NCBI RefSeq assembly: GCF_023715155.1
Contig: NZ_JAMBNQ010000009.1
Location: forward strand, 1-64,000
DNA length: 64,000 bases
DNA from: Neobacillus mesonae
GTDB taxonomy: Bacteria; Bacillota; Bacilli; Bacillales; Cytobacillaceae
Direction of reading: 5' to 3'
Position numbers and translations under genes: made by a program. Under the pieces are notes generated by a model, which saw nothing but the letters and a program-made list of their open reading frames with translations, had not been told where the DNA came from and made no database searches. How positions within the stretch are numbered: position 1 is the stretch's first letter; each line of letters begins with the position of its first letter. This document shows positions 32,801 through 41,997 of the stretch, piece by piece.

Positions 32801-33991
32801 ATGCAGATGAAAAATACGAAAATCCTTTATATTGTGACCTTGGCCTCGTTTCTTGGTCCATTTACACAGACGATTTATGCCCCTCTTTTACCCGAATTGA
32901 CATCCATCTTTGAAACAACCCAGCTGCTTGCCAATATCAGCATCTCTATCTTTACTTTTACGCTTGCATTTATGCAGATGGTTTATGGACCGATTTCTGA
33001 TCTCAAAGGGAGAAGAAAGGTATTGCTATTTGGGATTTTTATTTATTTGCTGGGCTCATTGGGCTGCTCTATATCAAGCTCAATTTATTTATTTTTACTG
33101 TTCAGGGCCGTTCAGGCAATTGGAATTGCCTCTGGTTCTGTGGCGGCCACCGCGGTTATTGGTGATTTATTTCAAGGCAGGGAACGATTCAGGGCAATGG
33201 GGACCTTTCAAATGCTGATGGCACTTGGCCCTGTATTAGGACCGGTTGCCGGCGGGTTTTTAGCGGGGATGTTTCATCTCCATCTCATCTTTCTATTTCT
33301 TTCGTTTACAGGACTGCTCATTTTTATCGCTAATTACTTTTTTCTTCCTGAAACCAAAAGCCAAGAGCATAAAAATAATAAATTTAAACTGAAGTATTTT
33401 AGTTTGGTTTTTCAAAATCCGGTTGGAATGGCTGTTGTTTTGCTGGGCTTTATTCAATATTATTCTTTTTATAATTATTTAATCTTTATGCCGGAAATCC
33501 TAACCTCCCGCTATTCTCTTAGTATGGAACAAAAAGGGCTGTTATTTTTGCCATTGTCATTATCTATCTTAATAGGAAGCTATTTTGGCGGCAGATTGCA
33601 GGAAAGGTTCAAGGCAGAGAAATGCCTTATCTTTACCTCCCTTTTTAATGTATTGGGAATCGTCTTGTTTATCTTTTTTGCGAAAGTTTCCTTGATCCTC
33701 CTTATTCTTTCAAGTGTCCTTTTTGGACTGTTTTTGGGTTTATCCCTTCCTGTTCAAACGACGCTCCTGACAAGTGCTTTTGTGATGAACCGGGCCACAG
33801 CCATCGGTGTTTACAACTTTTTTAGATATATGGGGATGGCGCTTGGGCCTATTTTAGGCAGCATATTGTTCAAATTAGGAGATATATATTTGTTATTTAG
33901 TATTACGGCCTGTACATTCTTCGGAATTGTTTTATTTGTAAGGGCCAAATTATTGAAAAATGTCCATCTATCCAATTCTTTTGATGTTTAA
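32801..33991 (+). CDS. MFS transporter, Bcr/CflA-like
   Basis: 396 residues, 12 predicted helices. Motif A GPISDLKGRRKVLLFG follows helix 2 and the efflux-type motif C (MLMALGPVLGPVAGGFLAG) lies in helix 5, so drug or metabolite export by proton antiport is most likely. AGGAAGG precedes ATG 32801. Between the decarboxylase and the second ligase it could expel toxic acids or aldehydes; the known furan cluster also includes an MFS member (hmfT, an importer), but motif C here argues for export. Confidence 0.83.
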   Translation: MQMKNTKILYIVTLASFLGPFTQTIYAPLLPELTSIFETTQLLANISISIFTFTLAFMQMVYGPISDLKGRRKVLLFGIFIYLLGSLGCSISSSIYLFLLFRAVQAIGIASGSVAATAVIGDLFQGRERFRAMGTFQMLMALGPVLGPVAGGFLAGMFHLHLIFLFLSFTGLLIFIANYFFLPETKSQEHKNNKFKLKYFSLVFQNPVGMAVVLLGFIQYYSFYNYLIFMPEILTSRYSLSMEQKGLLFLPLSLSILIGSYFGGRLQERFKAEKCLIFTSLFNVLGIVLFIFFAKVSLILLILSSVLFGLFLGLSLPVQTTLLTSAFVMNRATAIGVYNFFRYMGMALGPILGSILFKLGDIYLLFSITACTFFGIVLFVRAKLLKNVHLSNSFDV

Positions 33992-34104
33992 GGCAGAAAA
34001 TGGGTACTTTTTAGAAAATTGTGTAAAGTTGTGTCGAATTGTTGTATAATAATTTGTATTAGAAAAATCCGACCTTTAATCCTTCATGTTAAGGAGAGTG
34101 CCGA

Positions 34105-35631
34105 ATGAATTTAAGTAAAGTTTTTCGTTATGCTGTCGAAAGGCATCCTGATCGAATGGCAGTAGTTGATCGAAATCAAACGTACACATACCGGGAGCTT
34201 GAGCGGGAGGTAAATGCTGCCGCTTTTTCTTTGCATAGGCTTGGAGTAAAAAAGCGGGACCGGGTAGCCGTGCTATTAAAAAACCGTATAGAGGCCGTTG
34301 TGCTTTTCTGGGCCATTCAAAAATTAGGGGCTATTTTTGCACCCATCAATATCCGGCAATCCCAGGAGATTGTTCATTATTGTCTGAATGATTTAGAGGC
34401 AAGGTTTGTCATATACGGGAAAGCAACCGAGTATTTAATTGATAGAAAAAAGTTTATAGAACGTCCTCTTTTCATTAATATTGATGGATTTGGAGGGGAT
34501 ATCAACTATCAGGAGCTGGTAAAGCAGCCGGCAGAAGATTTTCAGCCAGGCCCAATCCTTGAGGAGGATTTATCCGTTATTCTATATACATCGGGGACTT
34601 CGGGCAATCCAAAGGGTGTTCCCCGCTCCCATCAAAATGAATATGCTTCATCATTTTCACACATCTTCCAATGTCATTACCAGTGGCATGATACTACCTT
34701 AGGTGTCATGTCTCTCAATCATACAATGGGACTAAGGTCACTCATTAGTATGATGATGTTAAATGGCACCTATGTCGTTTTACGAGACTGGGATCCATCT
34801 GATGCTGTCCAGCTGATAGAACAAGAGAAAATAAGTGTCTTATATTTACTCCCTAATATGTATCATGACATCGCTCTGCTTCCGGAATCAAAAAGGAATC
34901 GATTTGACGAGCTTCATACGATTGTCTATGCAGGGGCGCCGATGTCGCCTAAACTAATTCGATTATGCCAGGAAGTTTTCCAGCCCAAGCATTTTGTAAA
35001 TCACTACGGCAGCACTGAAATCTATACGTTTACATTTTGCGACCGGGTAACAGAGAAACCAAGCTCTGTTGGAAAGCCAGGAATCCACCAGAATATTAGA
35101 ATCATAGAGCCTGATGTATACCGTACCAAAACCCCGGATGACAGGGTAAAGGACGGAGAAATAGGGGAAATTATTGTGCATATGGGTTCACCGGAATCAT
35201 TTAAGGGGTATTGGAACAAACCTGATATCACGAAAAGAAGTGTCAAAGATAATTGGTATTATACAGGTGATTTAGGATATAAAGATGCAGAGGGCGATCT
35301 CTTCGTGGCGGGCAGAATTGATGAAATGATTATTTATGCCGGCGACAAAATCTACCCGCTTGAGGTGGAATCTGTTTTATTGGAACATCCAAAGGTCCAG
35401 GAAGTTGTGGTTGCAGGGGAACCTGATGAACGATGGGGACAGGTTGTGACGGCACACATCGTACCTAATGATCAGACCCTGACAGCTAATGAACTAGACC
35501 TATTCTGTAAAAGACACCCAAAACTTTCAAATTATAAAAGACCAAGAAAATACACCTTTCAATCATCTTTTCCAAAAACGGTCTATGGAAAAATCATGCG
35601 CAAAAAATTAAACATGGATATCCAAAATTGA
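34105..35631 (+). CDS. Acyl-CoA ligase, paralogue 2 (more divergent)
   Basis: 508 residues, ANL superfamily: YTSGTSGNPKGVPRSH near 164, NHYGSTEIYTF near 296, GDLGY and AGRIDEM hinge motifs, and the C-terminal adenylation Lys in VYGKIMRKKL. It shares the PRSHxNEY block and overall architecture with the ligases at 29643 and 41997 but is clearly more divergent (MSLNHTMGLRSL in place of MPLYHTMGMRSL), so its substrate may differ. A -10 TATAAT at 34045-34050 lies upstream, so it probably starts its own transcript. The paired regulator gene follows after 60 bases. Confidence 0.88.
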   Translation: MNLSKVFRYAVERHPDRMAVVDRNQTYTYRELEREVNAAAFSLHRLGVKKRDRVAVLLKNRIEAVVLFWAIQKLGAIFAPINIRQSQEIVHYCLNDLEARFVIYGKATEYLIDRKKFIERPLFINIDGFGGDINYQELVKQPAEDFQPGPILEEDLSVILYTSGTSGNPKGVPRSHQNEYASSFSHIFQCHYQWHDTTLGVMSLNHTMGLRSLISMMMLNGTYVVLRDWDPSDAVQLIEQEKISVLYLLPNMYHDIALLPESKRNRFDELHTIVYAGAPMSPKLIRLCQEVFQPKHFVNHYGSTEIYTFTFCDRVTEKPSSVGKPGIHQNIRIIEPDVYRTKTPDDRVKDGEIGEIIVHMGSPESFKGYWNKPDITKRSVKDNWYYTGDLGYKDAEGDLFVAGRIDEMIIYAGDKIYPLEVESVLLEHPKVQEVVVAGEPDERWGQVVTAHIVPNDQTLTANELDLFCKRHPKLSNYKRPRKYTFQSSFPKTVYGKIMRKKLNMDIQN

Positions 35632-35691
35632 TTTCTAAAATTCTATCATTAGAGCAAAATTTTAAAAATTATCGGGATGGGAGGTTAGGCC

Positions 35692-36444
35692 TTGCCAAAT
35701 TTGTTAATAGTTGATGATGAATATGAGAGCCGTTATTCCCTTCAAGAGTTTATTCAATCCAGTGAGTATGATTATTTTTCGGTCCATGAGGCGGATTCTT
35801 ATGAAAAAGGGCTATTAATGCTTAAACAGCTGAGGCCGTCTATTCTAGTCGTCGAAATTTCCCTGCCTGACGGAAATGGCCTTGAACTGGGGGAAAAGGC
35901 CATACAATGGGATCCATCCATTTCCGTTATTGTCCTTACCCAGTTGAAAATATTTGAAGATGTCCAGAGGGCTATTAACCTTGGGTTTTCCGCCTTTCTT
36001 TTGAAACCGTTTTTAAAAAGTGAACTAAAACAAATTTTTAATCGAATTAGCATTCAAAGCCTTTCAGCAGAAACCAGCTATCTTATTGAACCAAATGAAA
36101 CACCTGTGAATGCAGACCTTGCCAATCCTATCCAATCATCGATCCAATATATTCAAAAACATTTTAAAGAACCGATTACATTAAATATGGTGGCGGATGC
36201 CGTTTATTTAAGCCCTTCCCACTTCAGCCGATTGTTTAAGGAAGAGATGGGCGTCACATTCGTCGAATATTTGACCGCCTATCGGATAGAACAATCGAAG
36301 TCATTGCTGAAAATGACCTCTCTGCCAATTGAGATTATCGCCCATCAAATGGGCTTTACCAGTGCCGGCTATTTTGCCACAACCTTTAAAAAAGGAGAAG
36401 GCTGCACACCAACTAAATATAGAAGTTTATTTGAAAAGGGGTAA
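35692..36444 (+). CDS. Response regulator REC-AraC with Glu at the phosphorylation site
   Basis: 250 residues from TTG 35692 (GGAGG before it). Receiver (1-120) and AraC-type DNA-binding domain (about 150-245: LNMVADAVYLSPSHFSRLFK and IIAHQMGFTSAGYFATTFKK). It is a close paralogue of the protein at 28797. The acidic pair Asp8-Asp9 and the Lys (LLKPF) are intact, but the phosphoacceptor is Glu55 (LVVEISLPDGNG), which mimics phospho-Asp in many response regulators. It may therefore be constitutively active or respond to something other than phosphate. No kinase is in the window. It follows ligase 2 and precedes xdhC-hmfABCDE. Confidence 0.88.
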   Translation: MPNLLIVDDEYESRYSLQEFIQSSEYDYFSVHEADSYEKGLLMLKQLRPSILVVEISLPDGNGLELGEKAIQWDPSISVIVLTQLKIFEDVQRAINLGFSAFLLKPFLKSELKQIFNRISIQSLSAETSYLIEPNETPVNADLANPIQSSIQYIQKHFKEPITLNMVADAVYLSPSHFSRLFKEEMGVTFVEYLTAYRIEQSKSLLKMTSLPIEIIAHQMGFTSAGYFATTFKKGEGCTPTKYRSLFEKG

Positions 36445-36470
36445 ATCTTTAAACGATTTACCCCTTTTTA
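36434..36470 (+). terminator. Terminator after the second response regulator
   Basis: AAAAGGGGTAAATC / GATTTACCCCTTTT, perfect 14-bp stem that includes the stop codon, followed by TAATAAAATTTT. Confidence 0.85.
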
Positions 36471-36567
36471 ATAAAATTTTAAAGATGTGTATGATAGAAA
36501 TTTGCAACTAGAATATTTAGAGAATTTCTATAATTCAATTAAGCAAGATGAAATGAGGTGATGAGCT

Positions 36568-37695
36568 TTGATAATCACAGAATTAAAGAGATGCATACAA
36601 AACAATCAAAAAGCCGTTCTTGCCGTCATTATTGATAAAAAAGGCTCATCTTACCGCCAAGTCGGTGCAAAAAGTCTTATACAATCAGATGGAACCATCG
36701 TCGGAGTTTTAAGCGGCGGATGCATTGAACAAGATTTATTCGAACATGCAAAAGACGTATTTGAAACAGGTGACCCTAAACAAATCGTCTATGACTTAAG
36801 AAATGACGATGATGCACCCTGGGGATTAGGGGTAGGGTGTAACGGAGTAATCACGATATGGCTTTCCCTCATAGATCCAGTCAATAGAAAAAAAGAAGCC
36901 GAGAACATGATGAATATTTTTGAACGGCAATATTCCAGTACTGAACCTTTCACACTTGGTGCCGTCATAACTTCGGATCGACATGAAGTGCTGTCTCCAG
37001 GTACTGTTTTTGAACCAAATGAAATGGATACAACCTATCTGCCATTCAATAAATTAAATGGAATCATCGAAAGTCAATCTTTCCTTATTGATGGTAAGGC
37101 TGTGAATGCTGCAATTTTTTTGGAAACGATTACACCAACTCCAAGCATTATTGTATTTGGTGCTGGGCCGGATGCATCTTCATTAGCGAATCAATTAAAG
37201 CTGCTGCACTGGCATGTCACAGTGGTGGATCACCGTCCGGGTTATGTAACCGAAGAGAATTTTCCAAATGTGGATGAATTAAAACTAGTTTCCCCAAGGA
37301 GATTTCCTGAGGGGTTGGAATTAAATGAGAATACTTATGCGGTAATTATGACCCATCACTATGAGCAGGACCTTGTCTATCTTAAAGGGTTAATGAAAGA
37401 GAATCCCGCTTATATCGGCTTATTAGGCCCTAAGAGGAGATTTGAAAATTTAAAGAAAGATCTTCAAGTACAAGGCGTCACCATTCCAGCATTTATGGAG
37501 GACCGGATTCATACCCCGATTGGGCTTGATATTGGATCAGAGACACCTGAAGAAATAGCCTTAAGCATTGCAGCCGAAATTATGAGCTGCAGAAACAAAG
37601 CAAGTTACCAGCCGCTGAAATGGAAAACGGATTCAATCCATACGGCTGTTTCTGAAAATCAGTATTGTCATATGAAATTGGTTGAAATGGAGTAA
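36568..37695 (+). CDS. xdhC: XdhC/CoxI-family molybdenum-enzyme maturation protein
   Basis: 375 residues. N-terminal XdhC/CoxI domain (AVIIDKKGSSYRQVGAKSL, VLSGGCIEQDL, GLGVGCNGVI) and C-terminal Rossmann domain (IVFGAGPDASSLANQLKLL, then YIGLLGPKRRF and HTPIGLDIGSETPEEIALSIAAEI). These proteins hold, sulfurate and insert the molybdenum cofactor into xanthine-dehydrogenase-type enzymes. TTG 36568 has GAGGTG 8 bases before. Being 16 bases ahead of the large subunit, it begins the operon and confirms that the hydroxylase needs a sulfurated Mo cofactor. Confidence 0.9.
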   Translation: MIITELKRCIQNNQKAVLAVIIDKKGSSYRQVGAKSLIQSDGTIVGVLSGGCIEQDLFEHAKDVFETGDPKQIVYDLRNDDDAPWGLGVGCNGVITIWLSLIDPVNRKKEAENMMNIFERQYSSTEPFTLGAVITSDRHEVLSPGTVFEPNEMDTTYLPFNKLNGIIESQSFLIDGKAVNAAIFLETITPTPSIIVFGAGPDASSLANQLKLLHWHVTVVDHRPGYVTEENFPNVDELKLVSPRRFPEGLELNENTYAVIMTHHYEQDLVYLKGLMKENPAYIGLLGPKRRFENLKKDLQVQGVTIPAFMEDRIHTPIGLDIGSETPEEIALSIAAEIMSCRNKASYQPLKWKTDSIHTAVSENQYCHMKLVEME

Positions 37696-37711
37696 AAGGA
37701 GGTAAGCAGGC

Positions 37712-40123
37712 TTGAGTTATATAGGAAAACCTTTAAAACGTGTTGAGGATGCAAGATTGGTATCTGGTGAAGGAACATATATGGATGATTTGTCTCCGCT
37801 GCCCAATATCCATCATGCAGCCATTTTAAGAAGCCCGCATGCACATGCAAAGATTATTCAAATCCATACGGAAGAGGCAGAAAAGCTGCCAGGTGTCATT
37901 GGGGTTGTCACTGGTGAACAGGTGGCAGCACTGACGAGACCATTCCCTGTTGGTGTACGGGTTCCTGTTAAATACTATCCAATCGCAGTAGAAAAAGTGC
38001 GTTTTGTTGGAGAAGCGGTTGCAGTAGTTATTGCTAAAAACCGCTATATTGCAGAGGACGCACTGTCATTAATCAAAGTGGAGTATAAAGCATTGGACCC
38101 TGTTGTCCATATCGAAGATGCCCTTTCAGAGGAATCAACAGTCCTTCATGAGGAAGTTGGCAGCAATATTGTCAATCATCGTTTTTTCAATTATGGAAAT
38201 GTAGAAGATGCGTTTAAAAATGCGGACCGTGTCATTCGAAAGAAATTTCATTTTCCAAAAGTTAGTGCAACGCCTGTTGAAAACTACGGTGTCATTGCAA
38301 ACTATACCAAAAGTGAGGATGCCTATACGATTTGGGCAAACTTCCATGGCCCTTTCACGCTTCACTCTGTTATGACAGCAGCCCTCAAGGTGCCAAGTAA
38401 CAGACTAAGGATTATCACACCAAAAGATATAGGCGGCAGCTATGGAATCAAATCCGGTGTGTTCCCTTACATGGTGCTGATGGGAGTTGTCTCAAGAATT
38501 CTAGGTGTTCCGGTGAAATGGACGGAGGACCGCCAGGAACACCTTTCGGCCAGTTCCAGCGGTACCGACCGTGTCTCTTGGATTGAAGCAGCGGTGAAAA
38601 AAGATGGAACGATTCTAGGGTTAAAAATGAAATATGCCGATAATGTCGGCGGCTATATCCGTGCCCCAGAACCTGCATCCCTTTACCGGACCCATTCCAA
38701 TGCAACCGGGGCGTACCGAATTAAAAACTTGGAGGTAGAGGCGATTGCCGTTGTCACCAATAAAAGTCCAACGGGTCTTATCAGAGGATACGGCGGTCCG
38801 CAGCACTATTTCCCGCTTGAGAGAATGATGCAAATCATCTCAGAAGATCTGGGACTTGATGTAATCGAAGTTATTAAGAAAAACTTGCTTACAAAAGAAG
38901 AATTCCCCTATCAAACTGCTACTGGTGGAATCTATGACAGCGGGGATTACCATAAAGCTTTAAACCTGGCACTTGAATCGATCGATTATGAAGGATTTAA
39001 ACAGAAGCAAAAAGAGGCTTGGAAGAATGGTAAATATTTAGGTTTAGGATTTGCCTGTATTGTTGAGCCGTCTGGTTCGAACATGGGATATATCACGCTT
39101 GCCTTAACACCGGAAGAACGCGCAAAATCACTGCCGAAATCAGGATGTTCAGAGGGAGCAACGGTTTCCATCGATCCACAGGGCGGCATTACGGTACGAA
39201 TCAGTACAGTTCCAACCGGCCAGGGCCATGAAACGGTTACGGCGCAAATTGTGGCCGATGCCCTTGGCGTTGATCCTGCTTCTATCCGGGTCATTGCAGA
39301 AATGGATACCGTCACAAGCCCTTGGTCCGTCGCTTCAGGAAGTTATTCCAGCCGGTTTGCACCAATTGGATCAAGTGCTGTCTATCAAGCTGCTCAAAAA
39401 GTGAAAAATAAACTGCTTGAAATCGCGGCCAGCCAGTTAAATGTACCGGCAGAAGAACTCGTGATCAGCGATGGTAAAGTCAGTGTGAAAAATGATCCGG
39501 AAAAAGGTGTATCTCTTAAAAGAGCAGTCGGTTTAGCGCATTGGAATCCGGAAGGTCTTCCAAATGGAATAGAGCCGGGCATTCATGAAACCGCCTTCTA
39601 TACACTGCCTGTCGCGAAGTCGCCGAACGAAAAAGATATTGTCAATGGTTCTGTCACCTACGGATTTGTCTTTGACGCCGTTCAGGTTGAAGTCGATATT
39701 GAAACAGGCGAAGTAAAGATAATAGACTATACGACCATTCACGATGCCGGCAAGCTATTAAATCCAAATATTGTGGAAGGCCAGATTATGGGCGGTCTTG
39801 CCCATGGGCTTGGAGCCGCGATGTATGAAGAACTTGCCTATGATGAGAGAGGTCAATTTTTAACGGGAAGTTTCATGGATTACCTCTGTCCAACCGCAAC
39901 AGAAATTCCGAAGGTAACCATTAAACATATTGAATCACCTTCTCCAATAACACCGCTTGGAGCGAAAGGGTTAGGGGAAGGAAATACGATGAGTGCTCCA
40001 GTTGTACTGGCTAATGCTGTAACAGATGCCTTGAAACCTTTACATGTCTCAATTGACCAGCTTCCATTATCGCCAGACCGGATTTGGTCAAAGATTCACA
40101 ATAAAAATACTGTAAAAATGTAA
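37712..40123 (+). CDS. hmfA: Molybdenum hydroxylase large subunit, HmfA-like (2-furoyl-CoA dehydrogenase)
   Basis: 803 residues of the xanthine-dehydrogenase large-subunit family, Mo-cofactor-binding and catalytic. Visible: YIGKPLKRVEDARLVSGEG start, IGGSYGIKSGVFPY, TGLIRGYGGPQHYFPLERM, TGQGHETVTAQI, and the C-terminal GAKGLGEGNTMSAPVV with the active-site Glu. The loop that reads AYRCSFR in CO dehydrogenase is GLIRGYGG here, so this is not a CO dehydrogenase despite the cox-like order. With the FAD and 2Fe-2S subunits it would hydroxylate an aromatic or heteroaromatic ring with water; in the inferred route 2-furoyl-CoA becomes 5-hydroxy-2-furoyl-CoA. TTG start with AAAGGAGGT. Confidence 0.82.
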   Translation: MSYIGKPLKRVEDARLVSGEGTYMDDLSPLPNIHHAAILRSPHAHAKIIQIHTEEAEKLPGVIGVVTGEQVAALTRPFPVGVRVPVKYYPIAVEKVRFVGEAVAVVIAKNRYIAEDALSLIKVEYKALDPVVHIEDALSEESTVLHEEVGSNIVNHRFFNYGNVEDAFKNADRVIRKKFHFPKVSATPVENYGVIANYTKSEDAYTIWANFHGPFTLHSVMTAALKVPSNRLRIITPKDIGGSYGIKSGVFPYMVLMGVVSRILGVPVKWTEDRQEHLSASSSGTDRVSWIEAAVKKDGTILGLKMKYADNVGGYIRAPEPASLYRTHSNATGAYRIKNLEVEAIAVVTNKSPTGLIRGYGGPQHYFPLERMMQIISEDLGLDVIEVIKKNLLTKEEFPYQTATGGIYDSGDYHKALNLALESIDYEGFKQKQKEAWKNGKYLGLGFACIVEPSGSNMGYITLALTPEERAKSLPKSGCSEGATVSIDPQGGITVRISTVPTGQGHETVTAQIVADALGVDPASIRVIAEMDTVTSPWSVASGSYSSRFAPIGSSAVYQAAQKVKNKLLEIAASQLNVPAEELVISDGKVSVKNDPEKGVSLKRAVGLAHWNPEGLPNGIEPGIHETAFYTLPVAKSPNEKDIVNGSVTYGFVFDAVQVEVDIETGEVKIIDYTTIHDAGKLLNPNIVEGQIMGGLAHGLGAAMYEELAYDERGQFLTGSFMDYLCPTATEIPKVTIKHIESPSPITPLGAKGLGEGNTMSAPVVLANAVTDALKPLHVSIDQLPLSPDRIWSKIHNKNTVKM

Positions 40124-40140
40124 CCAGAGGAGGAATTGTG

Positions 40141-40596
40141 ATGAATGGAGAAGGCGCTATTCAATTAAATGGAAAAGTAGAAACAGTTTTTACTAGTTTA
40201 CTAGACCCGGAAGTATTAAAAAACTGCATTATGGGCTGTAACCAATTAAATAAACAGGGAGACAATGTCTATGTCGCTGACCTGTCTGTCGGCGTTGCCG
40301 CAGTAAAAGGGAAATATGATGCTACTATCCGCCTGACAGATTTAACCCCGCCAAATTCCTATAAGCTCATTGTGAATGGGGAAGGAGCACCAGGATTTGT
40401 TGAGGCCGAAGCAGAAATTCAATTAGTGCAAGTGGATGATCAACATACAGAACTAAGATATACCTATGAAGCAGCAGTCGGAGGAAAAGTAGCCGCAATC
40501 GGCCAGCGCATGCTGGGCGGCGTTGCTAAACTGATCATTAAAGACTTTTTCAAAAAGATTAAAAAGGAGCTTGAAAAAGTAAATATTGCTGATTAA
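40141..40596 (+). CDS. coxG: CoxG-type SRPBCC protein
   Basis: 151 residues, single SRPBCC/START-like domain of the CoxG family: LNGKVETVFTSLLDPEVLKNCIMGC at the start, GEGAPGFVEAEAEIQL centrally, amphipathic C-terminal helix. Family members are thought to help recruit or anchor the Mo hydroxylase at the membrane; the exact role is unsettled. ATG 40141 is 7 bases after AGAGGAGG. It is inserted between the large and FAD subunits of the hydroxylase, the one departure from the hmfABCDE order. Confidence 0.85.
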   Translation: MNGEGAIQLNGKVETVFTSLLDPEVLKNCIMGCNQLNKQGDNVYVADLSVGVAAVKGKYDATIRLTDLTPPNSYKLIVNGEGAPGFVEAEAEIQLVQVDDQHTELRYTYEAAVGGKVAAIGQRMLGGVAKLIIKDFFKKIKKELEKVNIAD

Positions 40597-40613
40597 GGAA
40601 GGAGGGGACAGAC

Positions 40614-41489
40614 ATGAAACCGGCAACGTTTACTTATCATCGTCCGGCAGATTTAGAAGAAGCCGTTAAGCTTTTAGACGAGTACGGCAGTGAAGGGAAA
40701 ATCATTGCTGGAGGGCAAAGCTTTATTCCCATTTTGAATATGCGGATGTCTGAACCGGGGTGTCTGATTGACATCAACCAAATAGAAGAGCTGAAGAGCG
40801 TCCGTTTAGAGGACGATGTGATAAAGATTGGTGCCTTGACCACTCAACGGGAGCTGGAACGGCATGAGCTCATTAAAAAACATATTCCGCTTTTGGCAGA
40901 AGGGGTCCCATTTATCGGCCATGTTCAAACCAGAAATAGAGGGACGGTCGGCGGCAGCGTGGCCCATGCTGACCCAAGTGCAGAACTGCCGCTATGCTTT
41001 TTGGCACTGGATGCCGAAATCGTAATTGATAGTATTGACGGCAAACGGACTACAAGTATCAATGATTTCTTTATTACCTATTTAACAACTGAACTGATGC
41101 CGGAGGAAATTCTTACGGAGATTCATGTTCCGCTAAACCAGCCGAATGGCTATGCATTTGAAGAGTTCAGCAGAAGACATGGCGACTTTGCTCTAGTTGC
41201 AGCTGCCTGCCTGCTGTCGGTGGATGATGATGGTATTATCGAGAATGCAAGAATTGTCTTAGGCGGGGTTGAAGCAGTTCCCCTGCTCGCGGAAGAGGCA
41301 ATGGAATATTTAGAAGGCAAAAGCCTTACGGAAAATGTCCTTGAACAAGCGGTAGAGCTTGCGGTTGTGGATGCAGATCCTGACAGCGACCTTCATGCTT
41401 CAAAAGAATACCGGCTGCATTTAACAAAGGTCATGGCAAGAAAAGCGCTGTTAAAAGCATATGACCGCGGATTACGGAAGGAGGGCTAA
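40614..41489 (+). CDS. hmfB: FAD subunit of the molybdenum hydroxylase, HmfB-like
   Basis: 291 residues of the CoxM/CutM family: FTYHRPADLEEAVKLL start, FAD-binding IIAGGQSFIPILNMRM near 31-46, VQTRNRGTVGGSVAHADPSAELP near 103-125, and a C-terminal CO-dehydrogenase flavoprotein domain. It takes electrons from the 2Fe-2S clusters to FAD and on to an acceptor. AAGGAGG before the ATG, 17 bases after coxG, and abutting the next gene. Confidence 0.9.
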   Translation: MKPATFTYHRPADLEEAVKLLDEYGSEGKIIAGGQSFIPILNMRMSEPGCLIDINQIEELKSVRLEDDVIKIGALTTQRELERHELIKKHIPLLAEGVPFIGHVQTRNRGTVGGSVAHADPSAELPLCFLALDAEIVIDSIDGKRTTSINDFFITYLTTELMPEEILTEIHVPLNQPNGYAFEEFSRRHGDFALVAAACLLSVDDDGIIENARIVLGGVEAVPLLAEEAMEYLEGKSLTENVLEQAVELAVVDADPDSDLHASKEYRLHLTKVMARKALLKAYDRGLRKEG

Positions 41490-41490
41490 T

Positions 41491-41997
41491 ATGTCAAATC
41501 TCTCAGTACAAGATAAAGTGAAAATTTCATTCTCTATTAACGGCAGGGAAATCGAGGGTGAAGCCGAACCTAGAAAACTATTAAGTGACTTTATTAGAGA
41601 AGACCTTGGCCTTACTGGAACACATGTAGGCTGTGAACATGGAGTATGTGGTTCGTGTACAGTACTGTACAATGGCAAGGCTGTCCGCAGCTGTTTGATG
41701 TTTGCGGCACAGGCGGATGGATCGGAAATCCAGACCGTTGAGGGATTAGCGGTTAACGGGCAAGAGCATCCATTACAAACATCATTTACAGAATGCCATG
41801 GGCTTCAATGCGGTTTTTGTACACCAGGAATCTTAATGTCATCGGTAGAGATGCTTAATAGCGGCGAGGAGCCGACAACACAGGAAATCAAAGAAATGCT
41901 TTCCGGACATCTTTGCCGGTGCACCGGTTATAAAGGAATTATTGAGGCAATCGAAAAAGTTTGTAAACCAAATGCATGTAAAGAGGGTGAAAACTAG
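41491..41997 (+). CDS. hmfC: 2Fe-2S subunit of the molybdenum hydroxylase, HmfC-like
   Basis: 168 residues from ATG 41491 (AAGGAGG 7 bases ahead; the frame stays open into hmfB but lacks a ribosome site there). Plant-type cluster motif CEHGVCGSCTVLYNGKAVRSC near 47-67 and the C-terminal second cluster GLQCGFCTPG and CRCTGYKG. It carries electrons from the Mo centre to FAD. Its stop codon overlaps the GTG start of the ligase by one base. Confidence 0.92.
   Translation: MSNLSVQDKVKISFSINGREIEGEAEPRKLLSDFIREDLGLTGTHVGCEHGVCGSCTVLYNGKAVRSCLMFAAQADGSEIQTVEGLAVNGQEHPLQTSFTECHGLQCGFCTPGILMSSVEMLNSGEEPTTQEIKEMLSGHLCRCTGYKGIIEAIEKVCKPNACKEGEN

Noticed and set aside
37712-41997. Aerobic CO dehydrogenase (cox operon)
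   Set aside because: The catalytic-loop signature AYRCSFR is absent (GLIRGYGG instead) and the operon continues with a ligase and a crotonase, so a CoA-ester hydroxylase is a better fit.
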